This document shows, in pieces, positions 23,445 through 31,036 of a stretch of 64,000 bases of DNA (within the stretch, counting starts at the first letter, position 1; every line of letters begins with the position of its first letter). The notes beneath the pieces were generated by a model. That model was not told the origin of the DNA and did not search any database. It saw nothing but the letters and a program-made list of their open reading frames with translations. The position numbers and the translations under genes are program-made. The DNA is from Thermus altitudinis (lineage in GTDB: Bacteria; Deinococcota; Deinococci; Deinococcales; Thermaceae). The stretch spans positions 20,997 through 84,996 of the forward strand of contig NZ_JAKTNQ010000008.1 of the NCBI RefSeq assembly GCF_022760835.1. Direction: 5' to 3'.

Positions 23445-25186
23445 GGGTTACCCATCACCAGATAGGCCAGCCGCCTTCCCTCCCGGGCCAGGACCACGGT
23501 TCCCTCCGCAAGGCGGTAGACCAGGAGGTCCTTGAGCCTGCGGGGTACCTCGCCCGCCTGGCCCACATAGAGGGCATCCTCCTGGGGGTTTTCCGAGGAA
23601 GCGTTCCTGGGACGTACGGAAAGGACGGTTTGCCCCACCTTGAGGGCCAGGGGTTCGGCCCCGATGGAAAGGAGGTGCACCTCCCCCCCGAGGGTTTCCC
23701 GGGTGGGGGGACGGCGGCCCAGGTATTCCTTTAGGGCATGCGCCAAGGCCAGGGCTGCCCGCTCCTGCCCCAGGGCCTGGCCCACCTCCTTTAGGAGTGG
23801 AAGGGGGTCGGTAGCGCCCAGGCGTTTGCTAGCGAGTTCCAGAACCTTCCGGGCAAAGTCTTGAAGCGCCTCAGGGGGGGCTTGTCGGTACTTTTCCGCC
23901 AGCTCCGGGCCAAAGGCCTGGGGGCTGAACTCCCCCTTAAGGCGGGCGGAGAGGGCCCGGAGGAGGCGTAGGTAGGCGTAGTCCTGGGTGGGATCCAGCA
24001 AAAGAGCCAGCACCCGCCCTTCGGAGAGGAGTTCGTAAAGCCTTAGCCCGCTTCGGGCCTCGAGCCTCAGGTGGAGCAAGTTTCCTTCCCGCACCGCCAG
24101 AACCTCGAGATCCTCCCAGGGGATCACCAAGGTGTCGTCCAGGATGTGGTCCTCGCCTGCCATCCCTAAGTGCCAGCTACCCTCCACCTGGCTTAGGGTG
24201 AGGGTGAGGGGGCCCAAGGTGATGCGGCCAGGCTTCAGGGGCAGGGTGAGAAGGCTTTCCTCCCCCTGGCCGGGCTCGGGGACCTTGGGCCAAGGGGTTT
24301 CCCCCTGGGGCGCAGGGAGGAGCTGGAGAAGGGAGAGCACCTTTTCCATCGCCACGTGGAAGCGGCGCCTTTCGTCCTCCAGGAGGAGTTCCCGCCGCCT
24401 TTCCTCCTGGGCTTCCCTCCGGAGGCGCTCCTCCAGGCGGGCGATCTCCTGGGTGCTGGCCCCTATGCGCTTGGCTTCCTCCAGGGCTTTTTTCAAGGGC
24501 AGGAGGTCCCGCCTGGGAGGAAGGCCATAGGCATCCTCCCACTCCAGGATGCGGTTCAGGAAGCGGCGTATATAGGTGCGGGTTTCCTCGGGGGGCAAGG
24601 GGAGGTCTTGGGGAAGGCGCAGGGCGGTTTCCAAAAACTCCAGCACCAAGGCCTCGGCCACCTTGGGATCCTCGAGGTCCATGAGGCTGTCGGAAAGAGA
24701 GGGGATGGGGTGGGTGGGGTGGAAGCGGGAGAGGTTGAAGTCCCGCTTGAAGGTTTCCTTCTCCCGGTAATCCAGGTAGTTTTGCAAGAAGGCATGGATG
24801 AGCCTTAGTTCCTCCCGTCTGCCGGTGAGAAACTCCTTGGCCCGGGCCCTCACCTCCCGTGCCGTCAGGAGGCGCCATACCTTTAAGGCCATGGCCCGCA
24901 AGGGGGAGGTATCCGGGCTGGGTTCCTCGGGGGTTTCCGGTATGGCGATGGGAAGGTCCAGGGGAAGGGTTTCCCCGGGCTGGGGAGGGCTTTGGCTTGG
25001 CCGCAAGGCCCTAAAACGGGCATCGGCCTGGCGGAAGCGTTTGGCCAGGGCGCCGGGCAGGCGGGACTGGATCAGGAAGGCCCGGAGTGCCAAAAGGGCC
25101 TTCTTGCCCCCCTTGGGGGTGCGCCCTGCCACCAGGTCCTCCACCCGGTACTCGTAGAGGTCCACCAGGTCGGCCAGGTGTTCCAC
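23441..25186 (-). CDS. Protein of unknown function, 581 residues
   Basis: I do not recognise a family. No signal peptide or membrane helix is evident. The N-terminal 100 residues are basic and helical with a Pro-rich linker (SQSPPQPGETLP); residues about 105-225 are helical; about 235-285 form a likely coiled coil rich in Glu and Arg (EERLRREAQEERRRELLLED); the rest alternates strands and helices, with TLGPLTLTLSQVEG and LHLRLEARSGLRLYELL resembling a beta domain. The GTG at 25186 lies 8 nt after a minus-strand TATAGG, so it may be leaderless. It is divergent from, and shares a -10 region with, the PP2C-kinase-two-component operon, which hints at a signalling link. Confidence 0.8.
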   Translation of the reverse strand: MEHLADLVDLYEYRVEDLVAGRTPKGGKKALLALRAFLIQSRLPGALAKRFRQADARFRALRPSQSPPQPGETLPLDLPIAIPETPEEPSPDTSPLRAMALKVWRLLTAREVRARAKEFLTGRREELRLIHAFLQNYLDYREKETFKRDFNLSRFHPTHPIPSLSDSLMDLEDPKVAEALVLEFLETALRLPQDLPLPPEETRTYIRRFLNRILEWEDAYGLPPRRDLLPLKKALEEAKRIGASTQEIARLEERLRREAQEERRRELLLEDERRRFHVAMEKVLSLLQLLPAPQGETPWPKVPEPGQGEESLLTLPLKPGRITLGPLTLTLSQVEGSWHLGMAGEDHILDDTLVIPWEDLEVLAVREGNLLHLRLEARSGLRLYELLSEGRVLALLLDPTQDYAYLRLLRALSARLKGEFSPQAFGPELAEKYRQAPPEALQDFARKVLELASKRLGATDPLPLLKEVGQALGQERAALALAHALKEYLGRRPPTRETLGGEVHLLSIGAEPLALKVGQTVLSVRPRNASSENPQEDALYVGQAGEVPRRLKDLLVYRLAEGTVVLAREGRRLAYLVMGNP

Positions 25187-25194
25187 CTACTCAT

Positions 25195-25202
25195 CCTATA
25201 AT
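25195..25202. promoter_or_regulatory. Overlapping divergent -10 boxes (581-aa protein / PP2C)
   Basis: CCTATAAT contains TATAAT for the plus strand, 7 nt before the PP2C ATG at 25210, and TATAGG for the minus strand, 8 nt before the GTG at 25186. Start-to-start distance is 23 bp. Confidence 0.55.
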
Positions 25203-25209
25203 GGGTCCG

Positions 25210-25965
25210 ATGCGCCTTGCCCCCCGTTACACCGTGGCTGCGGTTTCCCATGTGGGCCGTCGCCAGAACAATGAGGATTTCCACCGGGTGATGCGCCTGG
25301 AGGTTCCCCAGGGCAACCTTCTCCTCCTGGCGGTAGCCGACGGCATGGGGGGGATGGAGGCGGGGGAGTGGGCCAGCAAGGTGGCCATTGAGGCCCTCTC
25401 CGAGGCGGTACGGGCCTATGCCGAGCACCTGAGGAGTGGACGCCCGGCGGTGGGCCTGGCCAAGGTAATGGAAAAGGCCTTTACCCTGGCGGCCAAGCGG
25501 GTGGAAAAGGAGGCGGAAAGGCTAGGCAAGAAGGGCATGGGCACCACCCTCACCGCCTTTCTCTATGCGGACTGGCTCAAGGAGGGGGTGGTGGGGCATA
25601 TCGGGGATTCCCGCGCTTACCATCTCACGGCCAAGGGGCTGAAGCGGCTCACCGAGGACCACTCCTGGGTGGCGGAACGCTTAAGGGAAGGGGTTCTTAC
25701 CCCTACCGAGGCCGAGCGCCACCCTTACCGCAACATCCTTACCCGAGCCCTGGGTCTGCCCGAGGCCCGCTTTGATCTGAAGGAGGTGCGCCTCGCCCCA
25801 GGGGAAGGGGTGCTTTTGGTCACGGACGGGCTCTACGGCCTGCTCCCCGAGGAGGAGTGGCTTTTGGGCAAGGACCTCCAGGCGAGCCTCGAGGGCCTCA
25901 TGGCCGAGGCTTTGCGCCGGGGCGGGGACGATAACGTGACCGCCATCGCCTTACGGGTGGAGTGA
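25210..25965 (+). CDS. PP2C-type Ser/Thr protein phosphatase
   Basis: 251-residue PPM/PP2C phosphatase of the bacterial PrpC/Stp type, which reverses Hanks-kinase phosphorylation. Metal-site motifs are RRQNNEDFH (about residues 17-25), VADGMGGMEAGEWAS (about 43-57), GTTLTAFL near 115, HIGDSRAY near 132, LVTDGLYG near 201 and GGDDNVTAIAL near the C-terminus. The start is taken at 25210 (7 nt after TATAAT). The stop overlaps the kinase start by 4 nt (ATGA), pairing phosphatase and kinase. Confidence 0.94.
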   Translation: MRLAPRYTVAAVSHVGRRQNNEDFHRVMRLEVPQGNLLLLAVADGMGGMEAGEWASKVAIEALSEAVRAYAEHLRSGRPAVGLAKVMEKAFTLAAKRVEKEAERLGKKGMGTTLTAFLYADWLKEGVVGHIGDSRAYHLTAKGLKRLTEDHSWVAERLREGVLTPTEAERHPYRNILTRALGLPEARFDLKEVRLAPGEGVLLVTDGLYGLLPEEEWLLGKDLQASLEGLMAEALRRGGDDNVTAIALRVE

Positions 25966-27920
25966 TGCAGGGGCTTCTGGCCTTCCTCCTGGTTCTCCTT
26001 ACCGCGGCCTTGGCCTCACGCCTCTCCCCTTGGCCCCTCGGGTTTCTCTTGCTTTTCCTCTCGGGAGCTGCCTGGGCCACGGGGGTACGGCCGGATGTGA
26101 TCTTCCCCTGGCTTCTCCTGGGCCTGGGGGTCCTGGCGGCCCCCCGGGTGTACCTGGGTTCCCGGCGACGGTTCCCAAGGCGTCCCCGCACCCAGGGGCG
26201 GCCTTCCTCCGCCTCCAAGACCACCGAGGAGGCCCGGGCTCTGGAAAAGCAGTACGAGATCCTGGAAAAGGTGGGCGTGGGGGGCATGGCCACCGTTTAC
26301 AAGGCCAAGGACAAGAAAACGGGCCGCCTGGTGGCCCTAAAGGTTCCCCAGGAGCGCTTTCTGGGCGACCCCCGTTTTGTGCGCCGTTTCCACCGGGAGG
26401 CGGAGGTCTTGGCCAAGATGGACCACCCCAACATCGTCAAGGTGTACGACCACGGCCAGGTGGATGGGGTCCACTATATCGCCATGGAGTACCTGGAGGG
26501 GGAGGGCCTGGACAAGCTCATTGAGGAAAGGCGCCTTTCCCTTAGGCAGGCGGCGGCCATCCTGGCCCGGGTGGCCGACGCTCTGAGGCACATCCACGCC
26601 CAAGGCATCGTCCACCGGGACATCAAGCCCGGCAACATCATGATCCTCAAGGGGGCCTTAAGGGAGGAGGGGGTGGACCCCAGGGGGGTGCGGCTCATGG
26701 ATTTCGGCATCGCCGCCGGCAAGGTCCTCACCCGCCTCACCATCACCGGGGCCCGGATCGGCACCCCGGTCTACATGAGCCCAGAACAGGCCAAGGGGCA
26801 AAAGCTGGACCACCGCTCGGATATTTACTCCCTGGGGATCGTCCTTTACGAGGCCTTAACCGGCCAGCCCCCCTTCACCGGCGGGTACGAGACCGTGATC
26901 CACCAGCAGATCTTCCAGGTGCCCACCCCTCCCAAGCAGCTCAATCCCCAGATTCCCCAGGTTCTTTCCGATCTGGTCCTGAAGATGCTGGAGAAGGACC
27001 CCGCCAAGCGGCCCACCCTGGACGAGGTGGTCCAGGTGCTCTCCGGCTCCTGGGAGGAGGAAAAGGGGTTGCCCCATCCCTTCTACCTCTTGGTGGGGGT
27101 GGAGGCCAAAAAGGGCACGGTGCGGCTTCTGGACCTTTCGGGTACCGCCGCCCGGCTCATCTCCGGCATCGGCTCGGGCCCCGGCTACTTCCCGGCCCCG
27201 CCTTTGGCGGTGGCCGCCGATCCCGAAGGGGGGATCTGGATGGCGGTTTTTGAGCATGGGGCCAAGCTCCTCCACCGCTTTTCCCCCGAGGGCCAGCTTC
27301 TCCTATCCACCGGCCCCTATGGGATGAAGCCTGGGGAGTTCCTTTTTCCCACAGCTCTGGCGGTGGCGGATGGTAGCCTTTTCGTTCTGGATTCGGAAAC
27401 CGCCACGGTGAGCCGGCTGGACCTAGAGGGCCAGTACCAGGAGCGCTTTGGCGGTCAGGGAATGGGCCGGGGCACCTTCCAAGACCCCAAGGCTCTGGTG
27501 GCCACCTCGGAGTTCCTCTTCGTGTTGGACTACGGCAACCGGCAGGTGCAGCGCCTCTCCTTGGATGGCCGCTACCTATCCCGCTATGCCTTCCGCCGCT
27601 CTAAGGAAAGCGAGGAGCTAAGGCTCCTTGGCGGGGTGGGGGTGGAGGGGGAGAGGCTTTACCTCTACGATGTGGAGGCGGCCAAGGTGCGGGTGGTGGA
27701 CCTTTCCGGAAGGCTTTTGGCTTCCCATGTCCTGCCCCTTTTGGAAGGAGAGGACCCCAGGAGCCTGGTGGAGCTTCTGCCCTTCGGGGGCATCCTCTAT
27801 GCTGCCCGGCGCGGGGCGAGCCGCATCCAGCGCATAGACCTGAAGACCGGGGAGGCCTTGCCGCCTTTGGAGGTCTACGCCCCGGTGCGGGCCCTGGCCC
27901 TTTGGCGGAATCCGGCATGA
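25962..27920 (+). CDS. Hanks-type Ser/Thr protein kinase with C-terminal NHL-like beta-propeller
   Basis: 652 residues. Two hydrophobic helices (about 3-20 and 26-66 region) come first, then a kinase domain with GVGGMATVYKAKD (P-loop), VALKVP (Lys), HRDIKPGNIM (catalytic loop), MDFGIAAG (DFG) and SPEQAKG (APE-like), about residues 95-365. A C-terminal 280-residue propeller carries NHL-like repeats (FPTALAVADGSLFVLDS, FQDPKALVATSEFLFVLD). Membrane helices at the N-terminus put kinase and propeller on the same side, unlike PknB-type sensors. It overlaps the PP2C gene and the response regulator gene (both ATGA). Confidence 0.92.
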   Translation: MMQGLLAFLLVLLTAALASRLSPWPLGFLLLFLSGAAWATGVRPDVIFPWLLLGLGVLAAPRVYLGSRRRFPRRPRTQGRPSSASKTTEEARALEKQYEILEKVGVGGMATVYKAKDKKTGRLVALKVPQERFLGDPRFVRRFHREAEVLAKMDHPNIVKVYDHGQVDGVHYIAMEYLEGEGLDKLIEERRLSLRQAAAILARVADALRHIHAQGIVHRDIKPGNIMILKGALREEGVDPRGVRLMDFGIAAGKVLTRLTITGARIGTPVYMSPEQAKGQKLDHRSDIYSLGIVLYEALTGQPPFTGGYETVIHQQIFQVPTPPKQLNPQIPQVLSDLVLKMLEKDPAKRPTLDEVVQVLSGSWEEEKGLPHPFYLLVGVEAKKGTVRLLDLSGTAARLISGIGSGPGYFPAPPLAVAADPEGGIWMAVFEHGAKLLHRFSPEGQLLLSTGPYGMKPGEFLFPTALAVADGSLFVLDSETATVSRLDLEGQYQERFGGQGMGRGTFQDPKALVATSEFLFVLDYGNRQVQRLSLDGRYLSRYAFRRSKESEELRLLGGVGVEGERLYLYDVEAAKVRVVDLSGRLLASHVLPLLEGEDPRSLVELLPFGGILYAARRGASRIQRIDLKTGEALPPLEVYAPVRALALWRNPA

Positions 27921-28561
27921 GGGTGCTCTTGGTGGAGGACGACCCCGGGGTACGGGAGGCCTTGGAGCTGGGCCTGGCCTTGGAGGGGCACGAGGTACGG
28001 TCCACGGAAAACCCTAAGGAGGCCCTAAGCCTTCTGCCCTGGGCAGAGGTGGTGGTTTTGGACGTGCTTTTGCCGGAAGGGGATGGCTTTTCCCTCCTTA
28101 AGGAGATCCGCGCCCGGTCAGAGGTGCCGGTGCTGATGCTCACCGCCTTGGATGCCGTGGAGTGGCGGGTGAAGGGCCTAAGGGAGGGGGCCGACGACTA
28201 CCTGGTCAAGCCCTATAGCCTTTCCGAGCTCCTGGCCCGCCTCGAGGCCCTGGTGCGCCGGACCAAGGGTCCCTCTGAGGTGCTGGCCTACAAGGACCTC
28301 AGGCTTTACCCAAAGCGCATGGAAGCCTTCCGCGGCGAAAGGCGGCTTTCCCTTCCCCCCAAGGCCTTTCTCCTCCTGAAGGCCTTTTTGGAGTCACCGG
28401 AGGAGGTGCTTTCCAAAGAGGCCCTGATGCATAGGGTATGGGGGGAGGAGGTGGAGCCCGCCACCTTAGAGGTGCACCTTTCCCTCTTGAGGAAGGCCCT
28501 GGGGGAGCCCAATCCCATCCAGACGGTGCGCGGCTATGGCTACCGCCTTTTCCTCCCTTAG
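27917..28561 (+). CDS. OmpR-family response regulator
   Basis: 214-residue DNA-binding response regulator. The receiver domain has VEDD (acidic pocket, residues 6-9), the phospho-acceptor Asp in VVLDVLLPEGDGF near 50, and LVKPYS near 99. A winged-helix domain follows (about 125-214) with KAFLLLKAFL, VWGEEVEPATLEVHLSLLRKAL and TVRGYGYRLF. The start ATGA overlaps the kinase stop, and the histidine kinase gene overlaps its 3' end by 26 nt, so the cognate pair is co-translated. Its target promoters are not known; the adjoining exported proteins are candidates. Confidence 0.94.
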   Translation: MRVLLVEDDPGVREALELGLALEGHEVRSTENPKEALSLLPWAEVVVLDVLLPEGDGFSLLKEIRARSEVPVLMLTALDAVEWRVKGLREGADDYLVKPYSLSELLARLEALVRRTKGPSEVLAYKDLRLYPKRMEAFRGERRLSLPPKAFLLLKAFLESPEEVLSKEALMHRVWGEEVEPATLEVHLSLLRKALGEPNPIQTVRGYGYRLFLP

Positions 28562-29840
28562 GGGCAGGCTTTTCGCCCTTCTTTTCTTGGCCCTTGTGCT
28601 TTTGGCCCTGCCCCTAGCCTTCCTTTCCGCCAGGGAGGCGGAAAGGGCCGCCAGCGAGGACCTGCGCCGGGCCCTTTACACTCGCCTCTACCTTCTGGGG
28701 GAGGAGGGGGCGAGGGAAGAGGAGGCCTTGCTCTTGGAACTTTTCCGCCTGGCCCAGGTTTATGGCGGTGGGGTAGGGTTTGTGGTGGAAAGGGGGCGGG
28801 TGGCCTACTCCGAGGTGGGTACCTGGCCTTTGCCCAAGAACCTCCTGCAGGCCTTGGCGGAGGGAAGGGTTTACCAGGGGGTAAGGGACGGGACCTTGTA
28901 CGTGGCCCTACCTAAGGAGGAAGGAGGGTTTGGGCTGGCGGTGCCCTTAGAAGGGGTTAGGGGTTTGGGAAGGCGGCTTCTTTTCCTCTACCTCACCTGG
29001 GGGGGTGGGGTGCTTCTTGGGGTGTTCCTCCTTTCGGCCTTGGGGCTTTCCTGGGCCCTTCGCCCTCTGGCCAGGCTTACCCAGCTCCTCCAGGCGCGGA
29101 GGCCTGAGGACCTAAGCCCTCTTCCCGATCCCGGTGTGGCGGAGTTGGGGCCTTTGGTGAAGGCGTTGAACCTCCGCCTAGCCCAGGTGGCGGGGCTCAT
29201 CCGGGAGCTTTCGGAAAAGGAGGAGGCGGCAAGGCGCTTTGCCCACCATGCCTCCCACGAGCTGCGCAACCCCTTGGCGGCGCTCAAGGGGTATCTGGAG
29301 GTGCTGTTGCGCCAGCCTGAACCCAGGGCCTTTCACGGGGCCTTGCGGGAAGCGGAGCGCATGGAGGCTTTGCTCTCGGGGCTTCTGCGGTTATCCCGCC
29401 TGGAGGCCACGCCCCCCCGGCCTAGCCTTCTGGACCCCAAGGTCTTTTTGGCGGAGTGGGACGTAAGGGTGGAGGGGGAGGAAAGGCTTTGGGCGGACCC
29501 TGAGCTTTTGGCCTTGGCCGTGGAAAACGTGGTGGATAACGCCCGCCGTCACGGGAGGCTTCCCCTAAGGGCGGAGCTGCGGAAGGAGGGGGAAGGGGTG
29601 TGGCTTTGGCTGGTGGACTCAGGCCCGGGTTTTCCCCCAGAACTCCTGCCGAAAGCCTTGGAACCCTTTGTCCATGGGGGAAAGGGCACGGGGTTGGGCC
29701 TGGCCCTAGTGGCGGCGGTGGCCCGGGCCCATGGGGGAAAGGCGGCGGTGGAGAACCGGGGTGGGGCGGCGGTGGGGCTTTTTCTGCCTTTAGCTTCCCT
29801 TAAGGTTTCCCCCGATGCGCCCTTTAGCCAGGGGGGCTAG
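28536..29840 (+). CDS. Sensor histidine kinase
   Basis: 434 residues. A first membrane helix (LFALLFLALVLLALPLAFL) and a second near 150-170 (LLFLYLTWGGGVLLGVFLL) enclose a roughly 115-residue sensor loop; a HAMP-like segment follows, then the HisKA site FAHHASHELRNPLAALKGY (phospho-His near 245) and the ATPase domain with N-box VENVVDNARRHG, G1 DSGPGF and G2 GGKGTGLGLAL. It works with the overlapping OmpR-type regulator. The start at 28536 lies inside that gene and is the only in-frame ATG before the first helix. Confidence 0.93.
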   Translation: MATAFSSLRGRLFALLFLALVLLALPLAFLSAREAERAASEDLRRALYTRLYLLGEEGAREEEALLLELFRLAQVYGGGVGFVVERGRVAYSEVGTWPLPKNLLQALAEGRVYQGVRDGTLYVALPKEEGGFGLAVPLEGVRGLGRRLLFLYLTWGGGVLLGVFLLSALGLSWALRPLARLTQLLQARRPEDLSPLPDPGVAELGPLVKALNLRLAQVAGLIRELSEKEEAARRFAHHASHELRNPLAALKGYLEVLLRQPEPRAFHGALREAERMEALLSGLLRLSRLEATPPRPSLLDPKVFLAEWDVRVEGEERLWADPELLALAVENVVDNARRHGRLPLRAELRKEGEGVWLWLVDSGPGFPPELLPKALEPFVHGGKGTGLGLALVAAVARAHGGKAAVENRGGAAVGLFLPLASLKVSPDAPFSQGG

Positions 29841-29862
29841 GCTCCCTTTGGAGGTGATGGGA

Positions 29863-30435
29863 ATGCGGAGGATGTTGGCGGGTGTGTTGCTTCTGGCGGC
29901 GGGCCTTTCCCTGGCCCAGGCCACCGATTACCGGCAGGCGGCCAAGGCGGCAGCGGCCTTGGCCCGGCTGGAAACGGTGGCCCAAGGGGCCACGGGGGAA
30001 GAGAAGCTTCTCTCCTGGGCCAAGGAGGTGAAGGCCCGGGCGGAGAAGAGCTACGAGGCCAAGAACTACTTCAAGGCGGCACGGGAGGCCCAGGCGGCCC
30101 TTCTCCTCTTCCGGGCTGCCCCAGGGGAGCCCCAGGTGCGGGCCCGGGTGGAAAGGCCCGTGCCCCATAGGGGCCTGGGGATGCACCACCCCTATGGGCC
30201 TAGGGGCCACGCCTTGCCCCCGGGTAAAGGGCAAGACCCAGGTGCCCGCTTGGCCCAAAGGGCCCCGGTGGCGGTGGACCGGGCGGAGAAGGAGCTGGCC
30301 TACTACCGGGCCCAGGACAACCTGGTGAAGGACCTGGTGGCCGAGGCCAAGAATAGGCTCTCCAAGGAACCTGGCCGGGCCCTCTTGTTGGCGCGGGCGG
30401 CCTTGGCCCTGATCTCGGCGGAGCGCGGCTTCTAA
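29863..30435 (+). CDS. Exported helical protein of unknown function
   Basis: 190 residues: a signal peptide (MRRMLAGVLLLAAGLSLAQA), an Ala/Lys-rich helical region (YRQAAKAAAALARLE, KSYEAKNYFKAAREAQAALLLF), a central Pro/His/Arg/Gly-rich patch (PVPHRGLGMHHPYGPRGHAL, about 105-130) and a final helical pair. The helices resemble a tetratricopeptide-like or helical-bundle periplasmic protein. The ATG at 29863 sits 8 nt after GGAGG; an ATG at 29857 is possible. It lies 22 nt after the histidine kinase and could be the sensor's accessory or target protein. Confidence 0.72.
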   Translation: MRRMLAGVLLLAAGLSLAQATDYRQAAKAAAALARLETVAQGATGEEKLLSWAKEVKARAEKSYEAKNYFKAAREAQAALLLFRAAPGEPQVRARVERPVPHRGLGMHHPYGPRGHALPPGKGQDPGARLAQRAPVAVDRAEKELAYYRAQDNLVKDLVAEAKNRLSKEPGRALLLARAALALISAERGF

Positions 30436-30474
30436 CCCTACCCTACCCGGGCAGGGCCCGATTACCATGGCGGC

Positions 30475-30903
30475 ATGATGCGGTGGCTTGGGGTCCTCCT
30501 CCTCGGCCTTGGGGGTTTGGCCCTGGGGGAGGGGGGCCCTAAGGCCCTGGTTTTGGCCCCGGAAGAGGTCCTAAACCGCTGCGGGGCCCTGGTGCGGGTC
30601 CTCGAGGTCCAGGCCCTTTACCGGGAAGGGGATACCTTTTTGCTGGTTCTGGGCCAGAAGGAGCCCTTGCTCCTCTTGGCCCTGGAAGGGGATAGGCCCA
30701 TGCCCCACATGGGCCCCCCCAGGGGCCGGCCCATACGTAAGCGGCCTTTTCCCTTTTTGCGGGAGCTTTCCCTGGCCCGGTGGGTGGTGGTCCTGCCGGG
30801 GGAGTACCGGTGCTTCATCCTCCACCGGGGACGGGTGGTGGGGGTGTTGCGCCTGGGCCAGGACCTTTCCCCCCTACCCCTTCCTGCCGGGGATACCCCT
30901 TAA
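30475..30903 (+). CDS. Small exported protein of unknown function
   Basis: 142 residues with a signal peptide (RWLGVLLLGLGGLALGEG) and a compact beta-rich body: EVLNRCGALVRVLEVQALY, DTFLLVLGQKEPLLLLAL, then a Pro/His/Arg patch (DRPMPHMGPPRGRPIRKRPF) and WVVVLPGEYRCFILHRGRVV. Two cysteines are present. The central patch resembles that of the preceding exported protein. TACCAT ends 6 nt before the ATG at 30475; no SD is visible. Function unknown. Confidence 0.65.
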   Translation: MMRWLGVLLLGLGGLALGEGGPKALVLAPEEVLNRCGALVRVLEVQALYREGDTFLLVLGQKEPLLLLALEGDRPMPHMGPPRGRPIRKRPFPFLRELSLARWVVVLPGEYRCFILHRGRVVGVLRLGQDLSPLPLPAGDTP

Positions 30904-30999
30904 GACCACCCCCTGGCTTCAGCAAGAGGGACGCCGGCGGAGCCCCCTAGGGAGCTCATAACCCAGGGCAAAAGGGCATAGCAGGCCCTGAGGCTTAGT

Positions 31000-31017
31000 G
31001 CAGGGCAAATGCCCTGC
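31000..31017 (+). terminator. Hairpin before the addBA operon
   Basis: GCAGGGC and GCCCTGC arms with an AAAT loop, followed by GGTTTTAAAA. It could end the signalling operon or act as an attenuator 20 nt before addB. The rest of 30904-31036 holds no gene. Confidence 0.5.
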
Positions 31018-31036
31018 GGTTTTAAAATGTTCCCAT

